DNA of 64,000 nt from Liolophura sinensis. Taxonomy: Eukaryota > Mollusca > Polyplacophora > Chitonida > Chitonidae. Below the pieces are notes generated by a model, which was given only the letters and a program-made list of their open reading frames with translations, was not told where the DNA came from and did not search any database. Shown here in pieces: positions 40,889 through 55,800 of the stretch. Where the stretch lies: contig NC_088304.1 in assembly GCF_032854445.1 (NCBI RefSeq), positions 8,257,704 through 8,321,703 on the forward strand. Direction: 5' to 3'. Each line of letters begins with the position of its first letter. Positions within the stretch are counted from its first letter, which is position 1. A program made the translations under genes and the position numbers.

Positions 40889-43800
40889 CTGGAATTAGAA
40901 TATAATATATTTACTTTATTTACGTGGATTTAACGATTACGCGACTATGTTTCAGGTGTGATGACAGTCAGGTTTATGGATGGAGGAAACCCGGAGTAAA
41001 CATTTACCCTTCGCTAGGTACCTATAAGAAACTTCCTGACATTATGCCGAAGTTTATAAGCATGCAGCGAGAGCTGGATTCGAACATTCGATGGTTAAGA
41101 GCCTATCAGTCGCCCAGAGCCAGGACTTTAAGCATGAACCGGCAAGGCCTCATTACAATAATCATTCTAACTTTATATCCCCTGAATATTCCAGAACAGA
41201 TTGTCGTGGTTTATTCTGGTGAAGATTTTTCTACAGAGTAATTAATAAATCAGAATAGATTTTGGCCTTATGTCTGTAATTTGGAGCAATAGAGGCGAAG
41301 ATTGGTCATCTGCCTCAATAAGACCAGCATGTCTGTAACAAATAAAATGCTGACTGGGTAGCGTGATATAAAGGGGAACAGCAAACAGGCTAGATAACGA
41401 ATCGATGGATTGTACCGTCTCAGATTTCTAGTTTGATAAAATCGCACCCATGGTCAACAGGATATCTCCAAGTTATTCATAAGAGGTATATATTCATACA
41501 AATTCACTGTGCACGTAGGGTCAGGTTTTGACCCACATCTCCAATGCCATATCGAGTACAAAAAGCACTTTTAGTTACATGTCCTCAGTCACGTCCCGCT
41601 CCTACACTTTATAAAAGTAAGAGCCACCTTTTGTTCATCGTTCATACTTACAAAGACCGTTACAAATCTGCAAGTGAGGCCTGTGGAGGGTACAAACCCC
41701 GAACCGTACACTACAGTTTGATCACATTTTCGGGTTTTAAAATCACATAGTCCCCCTCTTGGCAAGCCCAGAACTTCGGGTGGTGTGTTGTTGTCAATGG
41801 AGCAGTCGTCCCCGATCCAGTCCGCTTCACATCGGCATACACCTGAAGGATGACAAGACGTATTACACGAGCTTTTCACGCCATCTGGCATACCCTAGGT
41901 TTTACAGCTTGAAATACTATCACTGTCAGCTTTTGGAATCATTCTTTGACTTTTTTACCTGTCACTTTTTATCATGGATGATAACAGATTAACTGAAAAA
42001 TGAGTTTTAAGCGCGATTTCCCGTTATCGATGGGATGCTGGTCCTTATTAGCCTACTGTTCACAAGAATACCAGATGTCAGTGGTTTCTGTACACTACAT
42101 CTTCAGGAATGGTGGTCAGCTAAACAAACGAGTGCTGTGACGACATCCCTTGGCAGAATTCAGGTTGCCAGATTAAACCCTTTATAAGAAGAAAAGTTAT
42201 CGTACCCTTAACACAACTTCCGTGGAAAGAACATTCGTTCGGGCAACTAGACTCCATCACTTGATCAAGTATGGACGGGGAGCCTCCTTCCGGCATCCAC
42301 AGCGTCGTGTTCCTTCGCACCTCAGACCTGCAGTTGTGTTTAAACGATTCCAAGGAGGACAGGGTCCATTCTGTCGTGCCAGAAAGCTGTGGAGGGCAAA
42401 ATACTGTTGAAAATACTAGTCACTAACATGGGAAAGCTTTTATTTCTATATCAAAACTAGTTTTAAATGTGTCATTAATAAAAGTTGTTCCAGTGAGCTT
42501 GAAGCCTATTCGACTGTGTTTTGAATCAAATGTTGAATCTCGGGGTTTTTACTGTGTGCATCAAACTTACCAGTATGTCAGCAGTGCAAAAGTCGATGTC
42601 ACGATCCATTTCCACGTTACCGACTTTTGAGCAAGGTTGAAACGCAGGGGACCGTTGAAAAAAGCGTACACAATGCTGTCTAGCTTTCTGCTCATTCCAT
42701 CCATTGCTCCATTTAGGTACCTGGAGGTTGACAAACCCCGCATATATAATCAGTACTGTCTGAAATATCTCAAGAGGCATACATTTCGGTCACGGAAGGC
42801 TTCCCCATTTCACCGGTTCAGTAAACGACATTGACTTCAAGCCAATGTAGATATTATAAACATATGAACATTTCATCCTGGTTCTGTTAATCTTAGCCTG
42901 CCCGAGATATTCGCCAAAAACAACTCAGAGTGATTCAGGGCACCCAGAGTCAATCTGGACACTCGGAGTCTATCAGAGGTTACTCAGAGGTCAGAGATCA
43001 TTCAGATGTCAGAGATCACTCAGAGGTCAGAGGTCACTTGCAATCAGTTAGAAATCACCCAGACGTGAGCTCAAATTACCCTCGCAGCGACGGCATTGGT
43101 TCCTGTATTGGCTCCTGGGTCAATGCGTTATATTACCCCGCCAACCACTAGGTCAGTGAGGCCCCAGCCTTGTGATATCTAATAGGTCTGATATTTACTG
43201 TCAAGTACACATACGTAAACTGGTTACATTTTGGTGTAGCCAGATGATATGTACGACCTGTCCTATTTAATCTAATTCACCTCGCAATTGGCTGTTTTTC
43301 TGGATTGCAGAACAAAGTTACCAACCTATGGTGATTTTGACGTTATACTGCAAAATTTATAATTATTGCTAAAAGCTATAACCGTTTCCGGAAGTGCCTT
43401 CAATCACACTGCATCCATGAATGCGTCTACATTGTTGTAATTCTTAAATATCTAAGGGAAATAATGTCAGGTGCCGGAATAGGCCCACATTCTGTATTGA
43501 CTGCCAAAATGGGTCTACATTGATGTAACTCTTTAATATCTAAGATATTATGGCTTTGTATCTAAGATACATGACTTCATGGATCCAAATATGCCTACAT
43601 ATTTTGTAATTATTTTCTGTCTATGTCTATTATCAGCCTAGATTGGTGCAATTCTTCTGCATTAGGTAGAATGTCTCCCTAAATTTACTTACCGTAAATT
43701 GGGTATTCGTGTACAACGGGAAAACAGGCCTGACATCGTCGTCATTCAAACCATCGCTATTTTCTGCTTGTCTCTTTCTCCGCCCGGCTGACGACTGTGG

Positions 43801-46800
43801 AATCTGAGTACAGTACTCATCCGTCACCACGGGGTCAAGAGTACCGCACGGCTGGGGGGACACCCTGCTACAGCTCACATTCTTTGACACCTGTCCAAAT
43901 TGACTGGTACAAGAACATTGACCCACCTGGGCTGGGTCAAGGTCGATATCAGGATAACCATAATACGACTCCTTTGTGGTTTTAATTCTGAAAAGCGGGG
44001 GAATAAAGATCAAACTATTAAGGACAATCACACGTTTTCTTTCAGAATGCGTTACTTGATGACGGTTTCGTCTTGGCGACAGCTGTAATGTTCATGTGTG
44101 GAGGAAATTCGGTAAAGCCCATGAAAATCATCATGTACCCGACCAACGTCAGCCATCAGAGCTGGAGCCTGTTTTACAAACCATTTTGTAGATTAAACCT
44201 TTTGGATGCCTTGCTGGATACCTGGCTTTGTTAAAGTTTGTTAAAGAAAATGAAGCTTGTGAAACTGTACTCTAGGAAAATAGTTAAACACAATGAAACC
44301 CGTCACTCGGCGCGTAATACGTCTCAGAGTGCTTTCCGGAGACAACTACAAGCAGAGACAGAGAACGGATAACTCTGATTAGATGAAAGGGTGTGTTTAG
44401 GCAAAGAATGTTATGAAAATGGTGAACAAATCCAGCTGGCTTAATACCAGGGTTCTATCTATATCTAAATGTCTACGTATACAAAATCGTTCAAACTTCA
44501 TGTCGGCCATTTTGAAATTTGAAAACATTCTTCTTTCTTCAAGGACATGTTATTATCTCCTGGGGTGTTAGTCAGTGGGTTATGAAGAAAATGCTCCAGT
44601 AATCGCTGAAGCGACTGAAGATGTACCAAACAATTTGTATAGAAGTGGATCATATGTGTGGGGATACTGAAAACGCAATAATGAAAATCGTACTAACCAT
44701 ACACTCCCTTTCAAATCAAGATTTATTTACCTCCATGTCTCTCCGTACTTATTGACCACACAAAACACGTTCACGAAAAGGAAGTCACAGTCATTGCTGT
44801 GCTGGACCCCATTTGGGTCTATGTACTCGTCCTTCTTTTCCCCGTTAAAGTTCCCGCACAGCCCCATCACCTGTCCCACGTCAGCCGGGGAGGGGATGAT
44901 CTTGACGTAACCTTTCCTGATCTCAACTACCAAACCAGTAGGCAGTTCTACCTGTGAAACGTAACCAACAGCACGGTACGAGGAATCAAACTTTAAACAT
45001 TCACCAGCAAAAAATAAACCCCACCAAAAACACAGACATTTTTTAGTTTAAAGCAGGATGACAAACTGAACAGTCATACTGTATAGTCAAATGTTAGTCC
45101 TTATATGTAAGATATTTTATTCCTTCGATGAGTAAGTGGTGAAAGTCGAATACCGTGTCCGAAATATATGACTCATATACATTCTGTTAAGTTTAATTTT
45201 CATCAGATAACGTTTTGGGGATTCTAAAAGCCGTGTTAGTGGGCATTTAATATGTTGTTATGGATCTAGACAGCGACCACCACAATCAACGTTCCAAGAT
45301 TATTAACAAAAAAATAATGTATCAACTACAAACATATATAACCATACAATAACATTTCCAGGTACATTTTCAGTTTGGTCTTGGATAATACCCTAGCACA
45401 TTACCGATGTCGCACACAAAAAGCTTGGGAATATATTAACACTAGTTAGCTGTATATCCCCAGTCCCTGGGTATGTTCAAGACAGTCCTATACATCCAGC
45501 AAAGCCAGCTTAGGTCGTTCGCTCTAAGTAGACATACAAGGTCGAGTCCAAGTGCAACCACAATGACCAAACATCGTGACTGATAAGGTGCTCTATGATC
45601 AGCCAGCTGAAAGGGCGATGATTAAAGATCGTAACTTTGGAATTGCAATATGGCAGGCTAACTGGAACTACAATGACCAGAGATCGTGACTTTTGAGTTG
45701 CACTATAACAGACTAACTGGAACTACAATGACCAAAGATCCAACTTGACTTCTGAGTTGCAGTATTTGATTAACTGGAACTGCAATGATCAGAGATCATT
45801 ACATTTGAGTTGCACTATGGAACTAACTGGAACTGCAATGACCAGAGATCGTGACTTTTGAGTTGCACTATAATGGACTAACTGGAACTACAATGACCAG
45901 AGATCCGGCGTGACTTCTGAGTTGCAGTATTTGACCAACTGGAACTGCAGTTACCTGAGATCGTGACTTTTGAGTTGCACTATAACAGACTAACTGGAAC
46001 TACAATGACCAAAGATCTAACGTGACCTCTGAGTTGCAGTATTTGGAACTGCAATGACCAGAGATCGTGACTTTTGAGTTGCACTATAACAGACTAACTG
46101 GAACTGCAATGACCAGAGATCGTGACTTTTGAGTTGCACTATAACAGACTAACTGGAACTGCATTGACCAGAGATCGTGACTTTTGAGTTGCACTATAAC
46201 AGACTAACTGGAAATGCAATGACCAGAGATCTTTACATCTGAATTGAACTATGAGGCCAACGGCAACTGCAATGACCAGATATCTTGACAGACTTCTCTT
46301 TGGCAGGCCAAGCAGACCGACAATGACCAGATTCCAGTTCCAACTAGAACGGCAAAACCAGATATCTTGATTGTCAGTCTGTTTTTGATGGGCCAACGCA
46401 TACGGCAATGTGGTTACTGTAAGGCTTACTTTTGATAAGCCAATTAAAACGGCAATAACCAGATGTGGTTACTCTTTCGTTGCATTGACAGGGCAAGTGG
46501 GGGCCGAAATCGGGGAACTAGAATGGCACGGACTAATGTCAAATGTATATAATGTATCAGATTTAGACCTCATATAGCAGGAACAAAAAAGGTCTTAGTG
46601 GTCATTAATGTTTGTTAATTAGATGTGATGACAATGTGGCATTTGAAGCAATTCTAAACGTCAAATATATTGCAATTAACATCACTGCAGTTTTTCACCT
46701 AATTCTACTTAACGTATGGTGTTAGGGAGCGTGTCATTTTATCTAATTAGCATTTACATGAACAGTTGAAATAAAACCCTCTATGAGGTAAATTGGAAAG

Positions 46801-49800
46801 AGTCGTATAACAGCGGTGATGTCTGACCATTTGTCAGCAACCCTACTCTTGTCGCTGCTCTGATTTTGCTTTCTGTGTTGTAGTGTTTCATACCTTGTAG
46901 TTAGTGCCTTTATCCGGTGTGGTGACTCTCATCTGGTTCCTATTGCAGCCGTACACCCGCACTCGGGTTGTCTGGTAAGCCAGGTTATCTTTACAGGTAG
47001 AAAACACAAAAATCTGCTCGCCCGATCTAACAGCCGCACCACAAATACAACGTGGGATAGTCCCACAAGGCTGGAAAAATCCTCGCACCTGAAATGCACA
47101 TCATTAAAGGTAATGCCAAGTCATAATGCGTATGCTTCATTTTTAGGGTAACTAATTCAATTAAAATTATATAATAACATACTGGCTTACTCTTCAACCG
47201 TACGTGGGAAGGTTCCCCAGCAACCTGGGGATGGCTGTGGGTGTCCTCCGGGCTTTGTCCGGTTTCCTCCCACCATAATGCTGGTTAGCGTTTAGGGTTT
47301 AGAGTTATGGTTGGGGCCATCGTCGTATAAGAAAAAATTTCCTTGAGCATGACGAAAGACATTAAACAAATAAATAAATAATCACACAGACATGGGGGAT
47401 GGCTGTGGGTGCCTTGATTGGCATGATGGACACATGTCACTCTTAGTAATAACATCATCGATTACTTTCAGCATTCACAAATTTCATCATGCATCTACCT
47501 TCCCATCAAGCACAAAAAAAATTTTAATTTCGTCGCGCATCACACTTAAATTTTCATGTAACAACTCAAAACAATGACATTGCACAGCGTTTATTAAAAG
47601 CGATGCCAGCTTTTCGTTTCGATTCGGAAGATGAAATTCAGGGGAGATAACCATCTTATTAGACACAATAAACAATTGTGACCAAAACTGATGGAAACTA
47701 TAAATAGCCAGACGTCTCTTCCTACATATTTAAAAATTTTTGTTCTGACATGTTTGACAACTTCTTATGAGGCCATGAAATAGGTCACGTTTTCGGCGTG
47801 CTGTTTTTTTTTTTAACATTAATCACAACAAGTTATACGTCCTAATTCCTATATTTACTATATCCAAGACACCTGGGAACAACACAGCACCATTTACACT
47901 CGCTTCAATTAGTGTACATTCACAAACTATATAAATATGTAATAATAATGTGGTAAATGAGGCATATTTACCTCTATAGGTAAGGTCTTGTGGCGGTACA
48001 ACACAAACTCGCCGGGCAGTTGCACGTCAAATGATCTGTGTGGGAAATAAATATCATTCGTGAAACTGAAAATTTGTCCACTAATTAGTCTCGCGACACA
48101 TGGCAGATATTACGATTGGTGCCACAAGAAAATAGCAATCGACAGGAGATATACATCATTACAAAGTGTAGACCTATCATGCACCCAATAAACTTTTCAA
48201 ACCTCCACTCTTGAGAGAAAGAGATGTCTCATGAAACTGGGCTCAGATATCTTTCTAAAGCACTTGCATTCCTCATATATCCTACAAAACTGAATTAAAT
48301 GTCACCAGCTGAGTTAGTCATTTATAAGCTCTAAGAAAGGTGGCCGAGGCATGGCTGAAATACTGCCGTCGTGACGTTAAGTCAAAATAATACATCCATT
48401 CTACAAGACACGTGGCCAACGCATGGCTGAAATACTGCCGTCGTGGCGTTAAGTCATAATAATACATCCATTCTACAAGACACGTGGCCGAGGCATGGCT
48501 TAAATACTGCCGTCGTGGCGTTAAGCCATAATAATACATCTATTCTACAAGACACGTGGCCAAGGCATGGCTGAAATACTGCCCTGTTGGCGTTAAGTCA
48601 TAATGATATACCCATTCTACAAGACACGTTGCCGAGGCATGACTGAAATACTGCCGTCGTGGCGTTAAGTCATAATAATATATCCCTTCTACCAGACACG
48701 TTGCCCAGGTGTGGCTGAAATACTGCCGTCGTGGCGTTAAGTCAAAATAATACATCCATTCTACAAGACACGTGGCCGGGGCATGGCTGAATTACTGTCG
48801 TCGTGGCGTTAAGCCATAATAATACATCCATTCTACACGGCACGTGGCCAACGCATGGCTGAAATACTGCCGTCGTGGCTTTAAGTCATAATAATACATC
48901 CATTCTACAAGAGACGTGGCCAAGGCATGGCTGAAATACTGTCGTCGTGGCGTTAAGCCATAATAATATACTCATTCTACAAGACACGTGGCCGAGGCAT
49001 GGCTGAAATACTGCCGTCGTGGCGTTAAGCCATAATAATATACCCATTCTACAAGACACGAGGCCGAGGCATGGCTTAAATACTGCCGCCGTATCGCTGG
49101 GCCATAATAATATACCCATTCTACAAGACAGGTGGCCGAGGCATGGCTGAAATACTGCCGTCGTGGCGTTAAGCCATAATAATACATCCATTCTACAAGA
49201 CACGTGGCCGGGGCATGGCTTAAATACTGCCGCCGTATCGTTAGGCCATATTAATACATTTAGCCTACAAAACACGAGGATTTTGAGGCGATTGTGAATG
49301 ATTAGAGCGGGATCGTACATAATACACTTGGCATGCAGTTTTTATACTCCATAAGTGAAGGTTTACACCAGAATCTAAGTGCTCATCATCAAAAAACAAT
49401 ATTTATGAGCAAGCAGTCATTGTCGTCAAATGTCAAAATTACAGGTAACTTGAATAGGAAGTCAGAATGATTACCTTCCATCAAATGATCTAAAATGGGG
49501 GTCGTCACGTATTGTGCAGTACGATCCTGGAGTCAGAGCGTCTTTATCTATGATGTTAATCTGAAAAAATTACAATGAAGACAAATAATAAAATCAAAAG
49601 CAATATAATGATTACAACTGATGAATATTATATAAACAGTATATAAATCTAATAAGCATAATGAATATAGGTGGTTTATTTAAGTTGGTGTAATTGGAGA
49701 TGTGTTCAAAATGTTAGCATATTTTTTCATCGCTAATTTCAAACTGTAAGACTCTAGAATGATGAGATCTGCACCAAATTGCAGCCCGTGTTCTTGCCTT

Positions 49801-52800
49801 TCATATGTATGTAACGGACTGGAGATACGGTCAATATTTTTTCTACAGATTTCCGAATGATGGAAACTCTGCCTTGTCCGGTAAAAGTCATATCTTAAAG
49901 AGAAATTACATTTTATACTCCCCTTCTCACCTAGCATCGGAGTGTAGAACTTAAACACAAAAGAAATTTCTAACAATCAATCCTTTCTGTCGGCTACTAA
50001 ACTATCAGCAGTAAATCAGACTTACAATTCAGCAGCGCCGGTATAAGTAAACTGTTACAATATATTCTTTCTATTTACTGATTTTCAGTACTAGGCCCAA
50101 TGCACATAAACCTATCTGCCAACCTACTCTTCTCAGGTTCAAATTCAGTTTATCCTTTTTTATTCTCATTGTGGATGTTGCTTTTTTTAATATCACGCTA
50201 ACAGCGCGGAGTTCCGCTAACAGGTTTAATATGATATTTGAATGACGGCTGCTTTGCATTACCTTAACGCGTGCTACGCTTGCCCACTTTCATCAGCTGC
50301 TATATATGCGTTAAACTTAGATTTAAAATTTTGAATTAATCCAAAAACAGATACCGCAGATGGTAAGTACGCGAGCTAGTAACGTCTAGAAGAAGGAAAG
50401 TAGGTCTCTACTGAGCTTACTCACAACGACCGGTTGGGGCTTTACGTCAGCCCACACGTGGTTGGGCGCACTGAAGGCTGGGGGTGTTGAGGTCAGGAAC
50501 AGTTGGCTTATGCGACTACCGAACATGCCGTCGAACTTCGCTGTCACTGTCAGTTCGTGAATGGCCATCCAGTTCTTTGCGGTCAGCTCAAATCCACAGC
50601 TCCCTTTTTCTGTTGTCTTACACCCATTATTTACATCCGTTTTCAAGTCAATGAAGCGAACAATACACGGAAATGGAGAGTTAATTTGGCAGGGAACAGG
50701 CACGGTGGATTGGAGCCGAATAATGACAGGATCTCCCTCCTTCACATCAACGACTGGATTTAAAACCTGGACAAAACAAACACTCATTTTAAGTGTTTCT
50801 GAAATCATGAATTTCTGTAATAAGTCAGATTACTGTTTCGAGGGCATCAGTGCACAAGACCACAACGGGCCATACATGGAACAAACAAAAGCTGAGTGCG
50901 ATTTATCCCAGTGCTATAACCTTGACGATTTTGGCGAAAAGCCAGGATTTGGCTGGGTTCTCGGTAAAAATGTCCTAGACTTAAAGCTATGCTCAAACCC
51001 AAGAATAATTTCAGTGGTCGCAAATATTAATTTGAAACGCACGAAATATGCGCAATTGTGCATGGCTGCCAGCCGAGGGTTATAATGGTTTAACATGGAT
51101 ACAGACAAACCACATGACTGTTTGTTCCACAGAGAAATAATCCCCGTCACGAGCGCTCGAAACAGTTGTCTAGCTTTTAGTCATATACACTTTCGAATGT
51201 CTATTTCATCACTAACAACAATAGTAATTTGAACCACTATTATTGGAATTATGTCGATGAGGTAACATCGTGGAGCATTCCGAGAACAAGCACGGATTCT
51301 TGGGCGTGCCAATCGATGACCTTGTGACTTACTTGAGTCTGATCTTGTCATGTTGCCTTCATCCCACGAAAATCTGTTAACTGCAGTGTCCAGGACTGGT
51401 TACTCCTTCGGCTATAAGTCAATGATCGTGTCGCGCTATTGTATTAGTTAAGCTTACTTTCATCCGACGAAGAATTCTTGACTCTGGTGTTCCGGACTTG
51501 TCTGACATTTTCTCGATAGCTTCTTAATGAAGATTACTTTCATTCGACGAAAAAGTTTTGGCTCTGGTGTTCCGAACTCCTTGAGTTGTGGATCAATACA
51601 CTCGTATCTGACCTTTCGCGTCAGTGTGTTAAAGCTTACCTTCAGTCCGGCGAAGAACTGTTGACTGTGGTGTTCCGGACTGGGCACTCCATTGGCCGAG
51701 TTGCGAACTCTGACGGAACACTGGACCTGTAGTGGACATGGAATATAGTCTTTGTTACACGTGTAAGGCTGTTAAAATTAAAATATTTATTAATTAACGA
51801 CACAGCCTTACATGATCAACTGTTTATGATCTCTTTTATAGAGATTTTACGGTGATTTCGGTCATTTTAAAACACAATTCATAAATATGAAAAAAGACAT
51901 CAGCCCTAATAAGGAACGATTTACGTAAGCATGAAGCAAGCAGGTGAATACTGGATTCTTCAAGGGTAATTAAATCAATGAAAATATTCTTGCATAGAAT
52001 TATCTGATTGATAAAAGAGAATATGAAATGTGGACTGAAGTGGTGTGAAACATTTCTAGCTCGTACTAGAAGCTAGCTTGTACCGGAAGTATAGCACTAG
52101 TGTGGCTTTAAGCGGGGCTATGAAAGTATCACACTGTTGTGGCTTTAAGCAGAGCTATGGAAGTATAGCACTATTGTGGCTTTAAGCCATAGCCATACGT
52201 TCAACTCAAGACTCATTCATCAAAATCGTACATTACTAATTTAACTTTATTGATTATATATTGGGTCTACATAGTCATCTTACGTTCATGCCAAGCTTGT
52301 ATTGGCCAGTCCACATCGGCTCTAGCAGCTGAGCGGCGGCAGGCAGATCAGCTCCGGACTTCTGGGTTATCCGGGCCACTTCATCTCCGTTTATTCTCCA
52401 AACGACGTCGTAGAAATAACTTGGGTTTGGGGAGATAAATTTACAGTCGAAGCGTAAGTCTTCAAACGCGGTGTTAACTGTGCTTTTCCCCAGGAGTGGG
52501 GCGACTTCTGGTTTAATTTCGATGGTAGGGAAATTACCTGCAAAAGTCAACACGTTTTACATATATTAAAGGACGTATCAACTGCTGGGGAGCAGCTGTT
52601 AGCTTTCAGGAGCTTATATATCTACCAATCGCCCAAAGCACATTATATTTTTATTATTTTATTTCTCTTGATTTGCCAAGCTGTGAATCAAGGCCGAGTG
52701 TTGTCAGTGTGTTGGGGCGGTATCAGCGTGTATGTGTGGTAGTAACATTGCGTTGAGGTCTTGTCGGTCTGTATGAATCACAGTATTTGTGTTTTGAAAT

Positions 52801-55800
52801 CGTGTCTGTGTTGAGACGTTGAGGTAGCGATGTGATGAAGCAGTGCCTGTGTTGAGGCGTTGAGGTAGCGATGTGTTGAAGTCGTGTCTGTGTTGAGGCG
52901 TTGAGATAACGGTGTGATGAAGTCGTGTCTGTGTTGAGGCGTTGAGGTAGCGATGTAATGAAGTCATGTCTGTGTGAGGCGTTGAGGTAGCGATGTGTTG
53001 AAGTCGTGTCTGTGTTGAGGCGTTGAGGTAACGAAGTGTTGAAGTCGTGTCTGTGTTGAGGCGATGAGGTAACGATGTGTTGAAGTCGTGTCTGTGTTGA
53101 GGCGTTGAGGTAGTGATGTGTTGAAGTCGTGTCTGTATTGAGGCGCTGAGGTAGCGATGTGTTGAAGTCGTGTCTGTGTTGAGGCGTTGAGGTAACGATG
53201 TGTTGAAGTCGTGTCTGTGTTGAGGTAACGATGTGTTGAAGTCGTGTCTGTGTTGAGGCGTTGAGGTAGTGATGTGTTGAAGTCGTGTCTGTTTTGAGGC
53301 GTTGAGGTAGCGATGTGTTGAAGTTGAGGCGTTGAGGTAGCGATGTGATGAAGTCGTGTCTGTGTTGAGGCATTGGGGTAGCGATGTGATGAAGTCGTGT
53401 CTGTGTTGAGGCGTTGAGGTCGGGTAGACTAGTCGTCGTGGTATCAGTGTGCTGAGACCGTGTCACCGTCGCGGTGTTAGTGTGTTGAGCTCATGTCCGG
53501 GGTTTTTCGTTATTACTATACTGAAGTGGTGTCAGCTAGCAAAAAAGGCGTTGCGGTATCCGTGCGTTGGGCTCATATCAGCATGATGGGGTCGTGTCGG
53601 CGTGTAGGCTAGACGTCACATTGTCTGTGCTTTGGGGTCGTGTCAGCGTGTATACTAGACATCACAGTGTCTATGTTTTGAGGTCGTGGCAGTGTGTAGG
53701 TGTAGCAATTTCAGTGTGTTGGGGTCGTGTCAGCGTGTAGGCGTTGTAGTATCAATGTGTTGAGGTCCTGTCAGCGTGTTGAGGTCGTGTCACCGTGAAG
53801 GCGTCGAGATGTCTGTGTGTTGTGGTCGTGTCAGCGTGTTGGGGTTGTGTGAACATTTACGCTAGACGTTGCGGTGTCATTGTGTTACGGTCATGTCAAC
53901 GTTTTGGGATGGTAGTGGTGTAGTCTAGACGCCGCGGTATCAGTGTGTTGAGGTTGTGTCAGCGTGTAAGCGTCGTTATGTAAGTGTGTTGGGAATTGGT
54001 AAGAGAGTTGAGGCCGTGTGTAGGCGTCGCTGCGTCAGTGTTTTGAGGCTGTGTCAGCATCTTGGGGTCCTGTTTGGGTGTTAGCCAGACGTGGAGGTAT
54101 CGTTGCGATATCAGTGTTTTAATTTCATGTCAGTGTGTTGAGATCGTGTCAGTATGTTGAGGTCGTGTCAGCGTGTTGGGGTCATGTCAGTGTGTTGAGG
54201 TCGTAGCAGTGTGTTGGGGTTATGTCAGCGTGTTGGGTTCATCGTGTTTTTATGCGTTGCTGTATCTGTAGGAACTCACTTGAACATGGCGGAGTGCCAG
54301 TCTCCGAAGATGTCCCCCGTGGACATGAGGCTTTCAGATCTGTAACGTGAATAAAGAAAAGTATTATGATTCTTGGTTTTCATTGGTCAAAACACGCTCA
54401 CATGACATTCCGCAAAACATGATGTACAACGATAACGTGCTCAAACAGGCAACGTGACGCTCGCAATGTAATATTCCACCTTCACGGGGCAATAGCCAAC
54501 GATCTCGCGCCATAATCCAAGGATTATGTGGGTTTATTCTGCCTTTGTGTGCTCTCTGGCGTCTACTCGTTCGAAAGTAAACAACCGGAAAATGGCTAGA
54601 TCCGCTATGGAAGTACAATTTTAGCGGTTTAGCGGTTTAAAGAAACAACTGAGTAGGTAAGCTGTTTTAACGGTAAAATAAAACTGATGATACATGCTAT
54701 GGGATGGAATATCATGTATTGTCATCTCTCGACATGTGATGTTCACTTCTCTCGAGGTGACAACGTCCCATTGCGCAGGATGCACTATACAACACTGTAC
54801 ACCTGTTGTATACACCGGTGACTTACCAAAACAGTACCCAGCCGTACAGAACGGTGTTGGTTTTAATTCGTACACTCGATATTGACCACAGTTCTTTACT
54901 TTGATCGGGAGTTTCACTGCGCATGGGTTGTTTGGTGATGCCACAATGCACGCTGTCAATCCCCTCTGTTGGTTGAGAACAGCTGGTATTGTTCCTGAAA
55001 CACATCGTTTTGAAATAATTACCACGTCCTTTGCAGATGGTTCCATTTCAACTAAAGGTGTAGTGTTAGGTAGAGACAAACCACTCAGTGTTATACAGCA
55101 AAAGGTTGAACAGGAGAATAACTAACCATTTACTCCTATTCGTGGGTACAAAGAAATCCCACTATTATATGGAATATGTTGACACTTGGACAGGAGAATA
55201 GCTAACCATTTACTGTTATTCGTGTATACAAAGAGAAATCACTATAGTATAGAGTATGTTGACGCTTGGACAGAAGAATAGCTAACCATTCACTGTTATT
55301 TGTGTATACAAAGAGAAATCACTATAGTATAGAATATGTTGACGCTTGGACAGGAGAATATCTTACCATTTACTGTTATTCGTTTATACAAAGAGAAATC
55401 ACTATAGTATAGAATATGTTGACACTTGGACAGGAGAATAGCTAACCATTTACTGTTATTCGTGTATACAAAGAGAAATCACTATAGTATAGAATATGTT
55501 GACGCTTGGACAGGAGAATAGCTAACCATTTACTGTTATTCGTGTATACAAAGAGAAATCACTATAGTATAGAATATGTTGACGCTTGGACAGGAGAATA
55601 TCTTACCATTTACTGTTATTTGTGTATACAAAGAGAAATCACTATAGTATAGAGTATGTTGACGCTTGGACAGAAGAATAACTATCCTTTCACAGACATC
55701 CGTGTGTACAAAGAGAGACCATTGTTAGAAATTGAACAAAATAACTAACCTTTTACTTTCATTCGTGTACATACAACTCTAACAGAAACAGTGACGTTTG

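Noticed and set aside
52723-53466. 247-residue His/Thr/Gln-rich minus-strand frame
   Set aside because: Made of a 41-bp tandem repeat that cycles all three frames; it lies in a VWDE-like intron with no domain.
55110-55770. 81-bp array as another exon-edge-derived repeat (VWDE-like exon 2 donor)
   Set aside because: Units share only ctaacc with the donor region; the exon side does not match, so the link is not supported.
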